From Accumulibacter sp. (GTDB lineage Bacteria > Pseudomonadota > Gammaproteobacteria > Burkholderiales > Rhodocyclaceae), in contig JAFLDO010000005.1 in the NCBI GenBank assembly GCA_017302455.1, positions 1-64,000 of the forward strand: a DNA stretch of 64,000 nt, in the 5' to 3' direction. The notes beneath the pieces were generated by a model that worked only from the letters and a program-made list of their open reading frames with translations, searched no databases and was not told the DNA's origin. Below, one piece after another: positions 45,534 through 54,321 of the stretch (position 1 is the stretch's first letter; every line of letters begins with the position of its first letter). Position numbers and translations under genes: made by a program.

Positions 45534-46418
45534 GTGCAACTGTCGAACACCCTGCTGCGTCTGAAGAAGCGCCTTGAGAGCAACGTCGGCAAGGCGATCG
45601 CCGACTACGGGATGATCGAGGACGGCGATACCGTCCTCGTGTGCGTGTCCGGCGGCAAAGATTCGCACACCCTGCTGTCGCTGCTGATCGCCTTGCGTGA
45701 GCGCGCCCCAGTGAATTTTCGCGTCATTGCGATGAATCTCGACCAGAAGCAGCCAGGTTTTCCGGCCGAGGTGTTGCCCGACTATCTGGCGAAGATCGGT
45801 GTCGACTACCGCATCGTCGAGCAGGACACGTACGCCGTGGTCAAGGACAAGATTCCGGAGGGCAAGACGACGTGCTCTCTCTGTTCCCGGCTGCGTCGCG
45901 GCGTCATTTACCGTACCGCGAAAGAGCTTGGCGCCAACAAGATAGCACTCGGTCATCATCGCGATGACATTGTCCATACCCTGTTCCTGAATCTGTTCTT
46001 CGGCGGGCAACTCAAGGCGATGCCGCCCAAGCTGCGCACCGACGACGGCTGTCATGTCGTCATCCGGCCGCTCGCCTATTGTCGTGAGAGCGACATCGCC
46101 CGCTTCGCGCGCGGCATGGAGTATCCGATCATTCCCTGCAACCTCTGCGGCTCGCAGGACAATCTGCAGCGCCAGAAGATCCGCGAGATGATGGCCGACT
46201 GGGACCAGCGTTATCCGGGACGCACGGATGTCGTGTTTTCGGCGCTGCAGAAGGTTGTCCCCTCACACCTTGCCGACCAGACCCTGTTCGACTTCAAGGG
46301 CCTGCGCGTCGGCGGTGAAACGGTGCCGGCTGCCGCCGATGCACTCTTCGACGCGCCATGGTTCGGCACGCCGCCGCACACGTCGCACGTTTTTCCGCTG
46401 CAGGTGGCGAAAGCATGA
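45534..46418 (+). CDS. ttcA: tRNA-cytidine(32) 2-sulfurtransferase
   Basis: 294 aa, GTG start with AGAGGA 6 nt upstream. Thiolates C32 of certain tRNAs using ATP and a [4Fe-4S] cluster. The PP-loop [10 protein letters not shown] begins at 39. Cluster cysteines are the pairs C114/C117 (TCSLCSR) and C202/C205 (CNLCGSQ). Conserved [19 protein letters not shown] follows the first pair. All key residues are present. Confidence 0.96.
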   Translation: MQLSNTLLRLKKRLESNVGKAIADYGMIEDGDTVLVCVSGGKDSHTLLSLLIALRERAPVNFRVIAMNLDQKQPGFPAEVLPDYLAKIGVDYRIVEQDTYAVVKDKIPEGKTTCSLCSRLRRGVIYRTAKELGANKIALGHHRDDIVHTLFLNLFFGGQLKAMPPKLRTDDGCHVVIRPLAYCRESDIARFARGMEYPIIPCNLCGSQDNLQRQKIREMMADWDQRYPGRTDVVFSALQKVVPSHLADQTLFDFKGLRVGGETVPAAADALFDAPWFGTPPHTSHVFPLQVAKA

Positions 46419-46488
46419 GCAGAATGCTCGGGCCTACGCGTCATGGGTGGTGGCACGACCGGCAAACGCAACACGGGGAGTCGGCTTC

Positions 46489-47379
46489 ATGAGCAGTGAG
46501 GAAGGGATGCTGTCGGCACTGTTCGTCAGCGTGTCGGGGAGTGCCCGTCTGTTCGACAAACTTGGCGGCGCCGAGGCCTTGCACGCCGTCGACCGTTGCA
46601 TGAAGCGAGTCTTGCGGGGTGTCGATGGCTTTCGCGGGCGAATCGTGCGAACTACCCGCGATGACATCACGGCACTCTTCGAGCATGCCGACGATGCCTG
46701 CCAGGCGGCGATTGCCATGCAGAGACGGATAGCCGACTTGCCGCCGGTTTCCGGCGTCAAGCTGGCTATCCGTGCCGGCTTTCACCACGGCGAGGTGATC
46801 GGCGAGGGCGTCGGCGGTTGCGTCAATACGGCAGAGTGTCTGGCGGGACTGGCCAAGCCAGGGCAGGTCCTGGCCACCGCGGAAACGCAGGCCCTGTTGT
46901 CTGTGCCGCTGCAGTCGTCGACGCGCTGTTTGGACTCCTTGTCGGTCAAGGGGCAGTTTACCGACCAGCGGGTCTTTGAAGTGCTCTGGCTGGAGCCCCG
47001 GAACCCGGGCTATCGGGCGATCGTCGAGTCCGCAGCGGAGGCGCCGAGCGAGAGGGATCCGCGGCTTTGTCTACGCTACGCGGGGCAGGTCAAGCTGCTC
47101 GACCGGATCCGGCCGAAGTTGCTCATGGGTCGCGACTCCGGCTGCGACGTCACCGTCCGCGATCGGCGCGCTTCCCGTCATCACGCAAGAATCGAGCGAC
47201 GAGGCGACTTCTTCGTCCTCAGTGATCTGAGCACCAATGGCACCTTCGTGACCATCAGCGGCGGGCCCGAGTTGCTGGTTCGGCGCGAGGAGTTCGTTCT
47301 TCGCGGTAGCGGCATCATTTCCTTCGCCGCCTCGGCGAGCAGTCCCGGGGCCGACATCGCCGAGTTCGAGTATCTCTGA
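46489..47379 (+). CDS. Degenerate class III cyclase domain fused to an FHA domain
   Basis: 296 aa. Residues about 5-165 are an adenylate/guanylate-cyclase-like domain. The first metal-binding Asp (FxD at the usual FADISG) is replaced, reading LFVSVSGSARLF, and the conserved Arg after the VNxA motif reads VNTAECLAGLAKPGQV. The second Asp (RDDITALF) and the Asn remain. It is probably a non-catalytic or regulatory nucleotide-binding domain. Residues about 200-296 are FHA with LLMGRDSGCDVTV, ASRHHARIER and LSTNGTFV, a complete phosphothreonine-binding site. The start ATG 46489 has GGGGAG upstream. No kinase gene is adjacent. Confidence 0.85.
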   Translation: MSSEEGMLSALFVSVSGSARLFDKLGGAEALHAVDRCMKRVLRGVDGFRGRIVRTTRDDITALFEHADDACQAAIAMQRRIADLPPVSGVKLAIRAGFHHGEVIGEGVGGCVNTAECLAGLAKPGQVLATAETQALLSVPLQSSTRCLDSLSVKGQFTDQRVFEVLWLEPRNPGYRAIVESAAEAPSERDPRLCLRYAGQVKLLDRIRPKLLMGRDSGCDVTVRDRRASRHHARIERRGDFFVLSDLSTNGTFVTISGGPELLVRREEFVLRGSGIISFAASASSPGADIAEFEYL

Positions 47380-47476
47380 GCCGCCGCAGCGGCGAATTCG
47401 GCCAGCGTGGTCTATCGCGTCGGAGGTGGCGTCCGAATCGCCGGCAAGGGACGTTCGTGTGCCCGCAGGGGTCTCC

Positions 47477-48184
47477 TCATGAAGGCAGGGCGCGCGCGAG
47501 TGTCAGCAGAGTGACCTCCACGGCACCATGCAGTTTCACGGTTCGCGCCAGTTCGTTCAGCGAGGCGCCGGTGGTCATCACGTCATCGACAAGCACCAGC
47601 CGCTTGCCGGTCAGGTCCGTCGCACAGTGGAAGGCGCCGCGGACGTTCCCGGCGCGTTCGCGCCAAGGCAGGTCGGCTTGCGTGGCCGTTTGCCGGATGC
47701 GGGTGCAGGTTCGGGCGTCGATCGGAATCCGGCTGCATCGGCTGACTGCGCGTGCCAGTTCGAGCGCCTGATTGAAGCCCCTTTCGCGAAGTCGCAGCCG
47801 ATGCAGCGGCATGGGGACGATCAGGTCGGCGTGGAAGTCCTTTGCCAGCTCGGCAAGCCGACTGCCGAACCAGGCGCCGAGCGCCAGGCGATGGCCGTAC
47901 TTGAAAGCCTGCACCAGCTTGTCGATCGGGAAAGCGTAGCGGTAGACGGCGAGGGTGGCATCGTAGTGCGGCGGTGCCGTCAGGCATCGGCCGCAGACAC
48001 TGCCACCCGGAGTCGGCAAGGCACAGAGCGGACAGCGCGTCGCCGGAAGCCGCGGCAGATCCGTCGCACAGGCCGGGCAGAGCAGGGTCGTGCCGCTGGC
48101 CGCACCACACAACAGGCAGTCCTGCGGCAGAAGTCGCTTGCACGATCTGCGGACCAGCTCAGCGCTTTGAGTTAAGATTGTCAT
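47477..48184 (-). CDS. comF: ComF-family phosphoribosyltransferase-like protein
   Basis: 235 aa. An N-terminal zinc-ribbon region has cysteine pairs (CLLCG, CPACA, CPLCA, CGRC). The PRT domain carries the PRPP motif LVLVDDVMTTGAS (about 195-207). ComF/GntX proteins are needed for DNA uptake in competent bacteria and have a role in carbon use in E. coli. It is divergent from bioB with 66 bp between starts, and convergent with the cyclase-FHA gene. Confidence 0.9.
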   Translation of the reverse strand: MTILTQSAELVRRSCKRLLPQDCLLCGAASGTTLLCPACATDLPRLPATRCPLCALPTPGGSVCGRCLTAPPHYDATLAVYRYAFPIDKLVQAFKYGHRLALGAWFGSRLAELAKDFHADLIVPMPLHRLRLRERGFNQALELARAVSRCSRIPIDARTCTRIRQTATQADLPWRERAGNVRGAFHCATDLTGKRLVLVDDVMTTGASLNELARTVKLHGAVEVTLLTLARALPS

Positions 48185-48250
48185 CCTTGAAGTGCTCGCA
48201 AACCATCCCTGCCGACGGGCTCTACATTATCCCACCCATAGGTCTAGTTC

Positions 48251-49240
48251 ATGAACGCCATTCCGCAAGCCGCCACCCTCGCCCAAGACTGTTCCCCGAC
48301 AACGCACAGCGCCCGCTGGACCGTCGCGGAAGTCGAGGCGCTGTACCAACTTCCACTGATGGATCTGATCTACCGCGCCCAGCAGGTTCATCGTGAAAAC
48401 TTCGACGCCAACGCGATTCAGCGTTCGACGCTTCTTTCGGTCAAGACCGGTGGTTGTTCCGAGGATTGCGGCTATTGCTCGCAAGCCGCACGTTACACCA
48501 CCGGGACCGAGCGCGAGGCACTGCTGCCGCTCGACGAAGTCATCGCTGCCGCTCAGGCAGCCAAGGACAAGGGCGCCTCGCGCTTCTGCATGGGCGCCGC
48601 CTGGCGTGGTCCGAAGGACAAGGACCTCGCCAAGGTCACCGAGATGATCCGGGCAGTCAAGGGGCTCGGTCTGCAGACCTGCGTGACCCTGGGCATGCTC
48701 AAGGAGGGTCAGGCCGACGAACTCAAGGAGGCCGGGCTCGACTACTACAACCACAACCTCGATACCGATGCCTCGTTCTACGGGCAGGTGATCACCACCC
48801 ACAAGCATGCGGACCGCATCGACACGCTCGGCCAGGTACGCGAGGCCGGCCTCAAGGTCTGCTCGGGGGGAATCATCGGCATGGGCGAGTCGCGGCGCAA
48901 CCGGGCGGCCCTGATCGTCCAGTTGGCCAACCTCAATCCGCCACCGGAATCGGTCCCGATCAACAACCTGGTGCCGATTCCGGGCACGCCGATGGCTGCA
49001 CTCGCGCCGATCGACAACTTCGAGTTCGTGCGCACCATTGCCGCCGCCCGCATCACCATGCCGGCGAGCTTCGTGCGCCTGTCCGCCGGTCGTCAGGCGA
49101 TGGCCGAAGAACTGCAGGCGCTTTGTTTTCTGGCCGGTGCGAATTCGATCTTCTACGGCGACAAACTGTTGACTACCGGTAATCCGGAAGCCGATCGCGA
49201 TGAAGCGCTGTTCGAGAAGCTTGGGCTGCGGCCGATCTAG
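48251..49240 (+). CDS. bioB: Biotin synthase
   Basis: 329 aa. Radical SAM enzyme that inserts sulfur into dethiobiotin. The radical-SAM cluster C69/C73/C76 is in [13 protein letters not shown]. Typical segments are [41 protein letters not shown] and [13 protein letters not shown]. The N-terminus is extended by about 20 residues relative to E. coli, common in betaproteobacteria. bioC follows 6 bp later. Confidence 0.97.
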   Translation: MNAIPQAATLAQDCSPTTHSARWTVAEVEALYQLPLMDLIYRAQQVHRENFDANAIQRSTLLSVKTGGCSEDCGYCSQAARYTTGTEREALLPLDEVIAAAQAAKDKGASRFCMGAAWRGPKDKDLAKVTEMIRAVKGLGLQTCVTLGMLKEGQADELKEAGLDYYNHNLDTDASFYGQVITTHKHADRIDTLGQVREAGLKVCSGGIIGMGESRRNRAALIVQLANLNPPPESVPINNLVPIPGTPMAALAPIDNFEFVRTIAAARITMPASFVRLSAGRQAMAEELQALCFLAGANSIFYGDKLLTTGNPEADRDEALFEKLGLRPI

Positions 49241-49246
49241 TTGCTG

Positions 49247-50134
49247 ATGAACGCACCGGCGCAGTTCGTTGATCGGCGCCAGGTGCGGCGCAACTTTGCG
49301 CGCGCGGCAGCGAGCTACGACGAAGCAGCGGTGCTGCAGCGCGAGATCGGCAAGCGCATGCTGGAGCGGCTCGATTACGTACGCATCGAGCCGCAACGGG
49401 TGCTCGATCTCGGTTGCGGAACGGGTGCCAGCCTCACGGCCCTGCACGAACGCTACCCCGGCGCCCTCGTCATCGGCGCCGACCCCTGCCTGCCGATGCT
49501 GCGTGTGGGCCAGCGCCAGCACTCGCGCTTGCGCTGGTTGCTGCCCTTCCTGAGGAGCCATCGGTCGCCGCTACTGGCTGCCGAAGCGAGCGCACTGCCG
49601 CTGCCAGCGCAGTCGATCGGTCTGCTGTGGTCGAACCTGATGCTGCACTGGCTCGACGACCCGCTGCCGGCATTTCGCGAGGCAAATCGCCTGCTCGAAG
49701 TTGGCGGCCTGCTGATGTTCTCGACATTCGGACCCGATACGCTCAAGGAACTGCGTGCGAGCTTCGGCGATGGCTATGTTCATACGCAGCGCTTCACCGA
49801 CATGCATGATTATGGCGACATGCTGGTTGAATGTGGATTCACGGATCCGGTGATGGATGCGGAGGTGCTGACGATGACCTACGCGCGTCTTGACGACCTG
49901 CTCGCCGATCTGCGCCGGAGTGGTTCGGCGTGCGCGATGCAGGCGCGCCGCCGCGGCCTGACCGGGCGCTCGACGTGGGCCGCGACGCGCGCTGCGTACG
50001 CGCAGTGCGCTCGCGAGGGTCGCCTGCCGGCGACCTACGAGGTGATCTACGGGCACGCGTGGAAATCCCAGCCACGCAAGATGGCCGACGGGCGAACCAT
50101 TGTCCGTTTCGATCCGCACCAGCGACTTCGCTGA
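49247..50134 (+). CDS. bioC: Malonyl-ACP O-methyltransferase
   Basis: 295 aa. Methylates malonyl-ACP to start pimelate synthesis for biotin. VRRNFARAAASYDEAAVLQREIG at the N-terminus is typical of BioC (shown here as VRRNFARAAASYDEAAV), followed by the SAM loop VLDLGCGTGAS and LLWSNLMLHWLDDP. ATG 49247 is used; a TTG at 49241 directly behind the bioB stop is possible. It is tightly linked to bioB. It is convergent with ilvN, only 19 bp apart. Confidence 0.92.
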   Translation: MNAPAQFVDRRQVRRNFARAAASYDEAAVLQREIGKRMLERLDYVRIEPQRVLDLGCGTGASLTALHERYPGALVIGADPCLPMLRVGQRQHSRLRWLLPFLRSHRSPLLAAEASALPLPAQSIGLLWSNLMLHWLDDPLPAFREANRLLEVGGLLMFSTFGPDTLKELRASFGDGYVHTQRFTDMHDYGDMLVECGFTDPVMDAEVLTMTYARLDDLLADLRRSGSACAMQARRRGLTGRSTWAATRAAYAQCAREGRLPATYEVIYGHAWKSQPRKMADGRTIVRFDPHQRLR

Positions 50135-50153
50135 TGCGGTAGCCACTCGGCAG

Positions 50154-50462
50154 CTAGACGAAGAATTCCTCGAGCCGTACGAAAACCTCGTGTTCGGCGC
50201 CATGCCGGCGCACTGCCAGCACATCCTCGAGCTTCTCCACCTGCTTGACCATCTGGTCGAGGCGTTCGTCCTCATTGACCAGCAGCCAGATACGGCTGGT
50301 GGCGCCGCTGCCCACCGGCATCACCAGAATGCCTTCGACGTTGTAGGCGCGCCGCGAAAACAGGCCGACGACGTGCGACATGACGCCGGCGTGGTTGTTC
50401 ACGTCGAGTTCGAGTACCGTGCGTGCGAGTGCCTGGTTTTCCGTGCGTGTAAGCGAGTTCAT
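50154..50462 (-). CDS. ilvN: Acetolactate synthase isozyme I small subunit
   Basis: 102 aa, a single ACT domain (LELDVNNHAGVMSHVVGLFSRRAYNVEGI shortened: VNNHAGVMSHVVGLFSRR). It matches the short IlvN of AHAS I (E. coli 96 aa) rather than the longer IlvH (about 163 aa). It binds valine and regulates the catalytic subunit. The ATG is 3 nt past the ilvB stop, so expression is coupled. Confidence 0.93.
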   Translation of the reverse strand: MNSLTRTENQALARTVLELDVNNHAGVMSHVVGLFSRRAYNVEGILVMPVGSGATSRIWLLVNEDERLDQMVKQVEKLEDVLAVRRHGAEHEVFVRLEEFFV

Positions 50463-50465
50463 CGT

Positions 50466-52145
50466 TCAGCCTCCGATCATTTCCTTGTTGGCGGCACCCG
50501 GTGGCACCATCGGCAATACCTGCTCGTGCATGGCGATGCTGGCATGGATCAGCATCGGGCCGCGTGTTGCCAAGGCGGCTGCCAGCGCGGCAAGAGGATC
50601 GCTCGCCTTGTCGAGATCGACGGCCGGCACGCCGAAACCCTCGGCGACGCGAATGAAGTCCGGCATGCCCTTGAACTTCGAGGCGTAGATGCGTTCGCCG
50701 TAGAACATCGTCTGCTGCTGGAAGACGAGGCCCAGCGAGGAGTTGTTCATCAGCACGATCTTCACGTTGACGTCCTCTTCGGCCGCGGTGACGAGTTCCT
50801 GGATGTTCATCAGGATGCTGCCGTCGCCCGTGAAACAGACCACCGTCCGTTCCGGCTCGGCAAGCGACGCGCCGATTGCCGCCGGCATGCCGAAGCCCAT
50901 CGTGCCAAGCCCTCCCGACGTCAGCCACTGCCTGGGGCGGCGCAAGGGATAGGCCTGGGCGACCCACATCTGGTGTTGACCGACGTCGGTGGTAATCGTC
51001 GCCTCATCGTCGAGACAGTTGGCAACGGCACGGATCAGCCCGTACGGGGTGCGCGGGTCGTCGATCCCCGGCATGCGCAGCGGGTGGTCGGCCTTCAGGC
51101 TGGCGACGCGCGCTAGCCAGGCGTGGCGCTGTGGCGACTCGATGACCGGCTGCAGCAGTTCAAGGACCGTACGCACGTCGCCGGCGATGCCGACATGCGC
51201 CGTCTTGATCTTGTCGAGTTCCGACGGATCGATGTCGATGTGTATGATCTTCGCCTGCGGACAGAAACCGGCGACCTTGCCCGTCGCCCGGTCGTCGAAG
51301 CGCGCGCCGACGGCGATCAGCAGATCGCACTCGTCGAGCGCCAGATTGGTGCAGCGCGCACCATGCATGCCGAGCATACCGAGCGACAGGACGTGATCGA
51401 CCGGCATCGCGCCGAGCGCCATCAGGGTCATTACGGTCGGCAGCCGGGCCTTCTGGGCGAGTGCCACGGCGGCTTCGGCAGCACCCGAATGCACGACGCC
51501 GCCGCCGAGGTAGAGAACCGGTTTCGCGGCGGCATTGATCATCGCTGCCGCACGTTCGATCAGTTCGCCGTCCGGCGGCGGCACCACATCCGCACAACCG
51601 GGGGCGGGCCATTCGTCGACGTCGACAAGCTGATTCTGAACGTCCTTGGGAATATCGACCAGGACCGGTCCGGGGCGGCCCGACGCGGCGATGCGGAAGG
51701 CACGCGGAATGACCGTCAGCAGATCGTCGGCCGACCCGACCAGGAAGTTGTGCTTGGTGATCGGAATACTCAGACCATAGGTGTCGACTTCCTGAAAAGC
51801 GTCGGTGCCGATCATCGGCTTCGGTACCTGGCCGGTGATTGCCACCAGCGGAATCGAATCGAGTTTGGCATCGGCGATGGCCGTCAGCAGGTTGGTGGCG
51901 CCAGGCCCAGAAGATGCCATGCATACCGCTGGCACGCCGGTGGCGCGCGCCATCCCCTGCGCCATGAAGCCGCCGCCTTGTTCGTGCCGAGCCAGCACAT
52001 GGTGGATCTCCGACTTCGAGAGCGCGTCATAAATCGGCAGAATCGCGCCGCCGGGAATGCCGGCAACGGTGCGAACGCCCTGGCGTTCAAGCAGGCGGAC
52101 GACAATCTGTGCTCCGGTGAGTGTTTCGGGTGTTTGCTTGGGCAA
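50466..52145 (-). CDS. ilvB: Acetolactate synthase isozyme I large subunit
   Basis: 559 aa. ThDP- and FAD-dependent first common enzyme of valine/leucine/isoleucine synthesis. Closely resembles E. coli IlvB: GIPGGAILPIYDAL, ARHEQGGGFMAQGMARATG, GTDAFQEVDTYGLSIPITKH, ITTDVGQHQMWVAQAYPL, the ThDP motif FTGDGSILMNIQE and the ending PMVPPGAANKEMIGG. The start is TTG 52145 (MPKQTPE), with AAGGAG exactly 6 nt upstream. A TTG further up (52160) would place that ribosome-binding site inside the coding region and is rejected. An attenuator precedes it. Confidence 0.95.
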   Translation of the reverse strand: MPKQTPETLTGAQIVVRLLERQGVRTVAGIPGGAILPIYDALSKSEIHHVLARHEQGGGFMAQGMARATGVPAVCMASSGPGATNLLTAIADAKLDSIPLVAITGQVPKPMIGTDAFQEVDTYGLSIPITKHNFLVGSADDLLTVIPRAFRIAASGRPGPVLVDIPKDVQNQLVDVDEWPAPGCADVVPPPDGELIERAAAMINAAAKPVLYLGGGVVHSGAAEAAVALAQKARLPTVMTLMALGAMPVDHVLSLGMLGMHGARCTNLALDECDLLIAVGARFDDRATGKVAGFCPQAKIIHIDIDPSELDKIKTAHVGIAGDVRTVLELLQPVIESPQRHAWLARVASLKADHPLRMPGIDDPRTPYGLIRAVANCLDDEATITTDVGQHQMWVAQAYPLRRPRQWLTSGGLGTMGFGMPAAIGASLAEPERTVVCFTGDGSILMNIQELVTAAEEDVNVKIVLMNNSSLGLVFQQQTMFYGERIYASKFKGMPDFIRVAEGFGVPAVDLDKASDPLAALAAALATRGPMLIHASIAMHEQVLPMVPPGAANKEMIGG

Positions 52146-52207
52146 GGGTTTCTCCTTCAAAAGAACTGCCGATTTCGGCGTCGCCAGGCGGTGGTCCGGA
52201 AAAGCAA

Positions 52208-52240
52208 AACCCCCGCTCGGCGTGTGCCGGCGGGGGTTTC
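52208..52240 (-). terminator. Attenuator terminator of ilvBN
   Basis: A perfect 10-bp stem (AAACCCCCGC/GCGGGGGTTT) plus an inner CGGC/GCCG stem with a GTGT loop. On the minus strand it is followed by TTTTGCTTTT. It lies between the leader-peptide stop and the ilvB start and is part of the same transcript. Confidence 0.85.
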
Positions 52241-52271
52241 TGGAATCTTCTGTCGCTTTCTGCGTTGCGAT

Positions 52272-52412
52272 CTAGCTTCCTGCCCTCGACGGCGCACGCG
52301 TCAGTACGCGTACGACGCGTACTACACCGACTACCGAAAGGCCTGCCGCACGGCTGGCTGAAGCATCAGCCGCAGCAAATGAGGCAGCGTGGATGTGGTC
52401 GAAGCAGAGCAT
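52272..52412 (-). CDS. ilvBN leader peptide (valine-rich, attenuation)
   Basis: 46 codons read on the minus strand. Residues 27-37 are VVGVVRVVRVL: seven valines in ten codons, then leucine. E. coli IvbL has a comparable VVVVRVVVVVG run. The Val-codon segment also forms an 8-bp hairpin (GTACGCGT-cgt-ACGCGTAC). The start ATG is 29 nt after the predicted transcription start, and the stop lies about 30 bp before the terminator. Stalling on valine (and leucine) codons would favour an antiterminator. The ribosome-binding site is weak. Confidence 0.8.
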   Translation of the reverse strand: MLCFDHIHAASFAAADASASRAAGLSVVGVVRVVRVLTRAPSRAGS

Positions 52413-52447
52413 CGTCGTCAGATCGAAGTCACGAAAGCGAAGACTGG

Positions 52448-52476
52448 ATTAGAACCGAGCGCAGATAAAAATGCAA
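52448..52476 (-). promoter_or_regulatory. Sigma-70-type promoter of the ilvBN leader
   Basis: Minus strand: -35 TTGCAT (52476-52471), 17-bp spacer, -10 TCTAAT (52453-52448, five of six). The start site would be near 52441, just upstream of the leader ATG. Confidence 0.6.
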
Positions 52477-52559
52477 GGATCGTGCAATGGTCGGAGGAGT
52501 CTGGATCGTCGACATGGACGCCGAGAACGCCAGGCTTCCCCGGGACGGCATGGTCCGCT

Positions 52560-53279
52560 TTAGCGTGTCCGGCGGCGACGAGCGGCAGCCAGTCCGGCAA
52601 AGCCGATCGCCAGCAGGGCAAGGGAGGCCGGCTCCGGAACGCTGGGATCCAGTTTCTCGGTGGTCCGTATGCCAAACTGGAACCCGTGCCAATCCTCGGA
52701 TGTCGGTGCGGTCCAGGAGAACGAGTCAAACGTACCAATGAACTGAATCGTGCCATGCCCCTCCGCGCCCTGCAGCACGTCTCCGGGCAACTCCTGGAGT
52801 GCCGTGGGACCTCCCCCCCAGAAGCCGACACCCTGGCTGACGATGTCGAAAGGACGGTCGAAGTCGTAGGTCACGTTAAAGCCGGGTTGTCCCAGGCTGA
52901 CGATGTCCATGATCGGATCCTTGATCGCTTCGGACAGGGTGAGCTTGTAGGTCGTCGTCGAGCTGCCACCGATCAACGAAATGATGTCCGAATCGGGTGG
53001 CGCATTGTCGACCTGGCTACTGATGTAGGGTGCGCTGGGGCTCCAGTAGTTGGTCCCACCGAAGGTTTGTGCGAACTTGAAACTGCCTGCAGCCCCGGTG
53101 ACCTGGGTAACCGAGAAGCTGACCGTCACCGTCGAAAGGTCCGGTAGCGTAATGGTGCCGGACGCCGTCCCCGCACCTGGATTGGCGGCGGTCCAGTCCA
53201 CAAAGTGGTAAGGCACGGCGTGCGCTGCGCCGCCAATGGCCAGTAACATTCCCGCCAGAACACCTCTCAATGCCTTCAT
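52560..53279 (-). CDS. PEP-CTERM sorting-domain exported protein
   Basis: 239 aa. A signal peptide (MKALRGVLAGMLLAIGGAAHA, cleaved after AHA) and a C-terminal PEP-CTERM tripartite signal (VPEPASLALL, hydrophobic helix, RRRRTR) mark it for exosortase processing at the inner membrane and export to the surface or matrix. The body is strand-rich, Gly/Ser/Thr-rich, with few cysteines. Its role is unknown; such proteins associate with exopolysaccharide and floc formation in related organisms. GGGAGG 7 nt upstream fixes the start. It has a sigma-54 promoter. No exosortase is in the window. Confidence 0.9.
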   Translation of the reverse strand: MKALRGVLAGMLLAIGGAAHAVPYHFVDWTAANPGAGTASGTITLPDLSTVTVSFSVTQVTGAAGSFKFAQTFGGTNYWSPSAPYISSQVDNAPPDSDIISLIGGSSTTTYKLTLSEAIKDPIMDIVSLGQPGFNVTYDFDRPFDIVSQGVGFWGGGPTALQELPGDVLQGAEGHGTIQFIGTFDSFSWTAPTSEDWHGFQFGIRTTEKLDPSVPEPASLALLAIGFAGLAAARRRRTR

Positions 53280-53396
53280 TCTCGTGCCTCCCTCTGATTC
53301 CGTGACCTGCAACAAGGGCTCCTCGCCCGTCCGCGTCGCGCCGAGGCACGACTTCACCGTCGCCACCGCCCGCAGATGGCACCATGCAAGATGCCA

Positions 53397-53413
53397 AGCG
53401 ATATTCGTGCCAA
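53397..53413 (-). promoter_or_regulatory. Sigma-54 promoter of the PEP-CTERM gene
   Basis: Minus strand: TTGGCACGAATATCGCT. The -24 TTGGCACG is exact and the -12 has GC with correct spacing. Predicted start near 53386 gives a leader of about 107 nt. Confidence 0.72.
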
Positions 53414-53765
53414 GATCCAAGTCGAGGTTTTCAAGTCGTTAAATCAGCGCATTTACGACACTTGGCCGGTGCGGCGAGCACCTGACCTCAGTCATCAGCC
53501 ATGATCTGTAAAGTTTCCCGACACCTTCGGCAGGCGTTTGCGGCTCGTGGACGAGAAAAGGGGAACCAAGGGGCGGGTCACGGACTGGGCCAGCACGAGG
53601 ATGGCCCGTCCGCATGGCATCGCCGCCCCCGCCACTCTGCCCATCGATCGAGATCCGCCGATTCGGCGAACTTTGGCCGAAAAACGATGCCCAAGCTCGG
53701 CCTACCCGCGCCTTCGGTCCTTCAGATATTCTCTCTCCATCTCTCAATCTCCATAAGGAATCAAC
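53414..53765. other. Intergenic region between the PEP-CTERM gene and tpx
   Basis: 352 bp with divergent genes on both sides. It contains a TGT...ACA-ended 17-mer at 53507-53523 (TGTAAAGTTTCCCGACA), about 110 bp upstream of the PEP-CTERM -12. This is a plausible enhancer site for a sigma-54 activator. No gene is evident in it. The tpx ribosome-binding site AAGGA is at its right end. Confidence 0.5.
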
Positions 53766-54269
53766 ATGGCAAGTACAGTGACTCTCGGCGGCAAGCCGTT
53801 TCAGGTTGGCGGCATTCTTCCGGAAAAAGGCCAGACGGCACCTGCCTTCACACTGGTCGGCAAGGATCTCGCCAACGTCTCGTTGAGCAGTTTTGCAGGC
53901 CAGCGCAAGGTTCTGAACATCTTTCCGAGCATTGACACGCCGACCTGCGCAACGTCGGTGCGCAAGTTCAACGAGAAAGCGAGTGGGCTGAGCAATACGG
54001 TGGTGCTCTGCGTTTCCGCCGATCTGCCCTTTGCGCAGGCGCGCTTCTGCGGTGCCGAGGGACTCGAGCGAGTCGTCACGCTGTCCACGATGCGCGGCCG
54101 CGAGTTCCTCGAAGCCTACGGCGTGGCGTTGAGTGACGGCCCACTGGCCGGCCTCGCCGCTCGCGCGGTGGTCGTTCTCGATGGCGATGACAAAGTGCTG
54201 CACAGCGAATTGGTTGCCGAGATCAAGAATGAGCCCGATTACGACGCGGCGCTGAAGTCTCTGGCCTGA
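53766..54269 (+). CDS. tpx: Thiol peroxidase (2-Cys peroxiredoxin, Tpx)
   Basis: 167 aa. Reduces peroxides using thioredoxin. Peroxidatic Cys C61 in [16 protein letters not shown] and resolving C95 in ARFCGAEGL are the atypical 2-Cys Tpx pair. The start ATG has AAGGA 6 nt upstream. It is monocistronic or followed by the IclR gene 52 bp later. Confidence 0.95.
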   Translation: MASTVTLGGKPFQVGGILPEKGQTAPAFTLVGKDLANVSLSSFAGQRKVLNIFPSIDTPTCATSVRKFNEKASGLSNTVVLCVSADLPFAQARFCGAEGLERVVTLSTMRGREFLEAYGVALSDGPLAGLAARAVVVLDGDDKVLHSELVAEIKNEPDYDAALKSLA

Positions 54270-54321
54270 GGCGAAGCGAAGCAGCCAGGCCGCCATCGCG
54301 GCGCTCGATAGAGACAGTCCC

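Noticed and set aside
52146-52160. TTG at 52160 as the ilvB start
   Set aside because: The five extra codons would contain the AAGGAG ribosome-binding site of the TTG at 52145.
53387-53399. Second TTGGCATC element next to the PEP-CTERM sigma-54 promoter
   Set aside because: It lacks a GC at the -12 distance; TTGC follows too closely.
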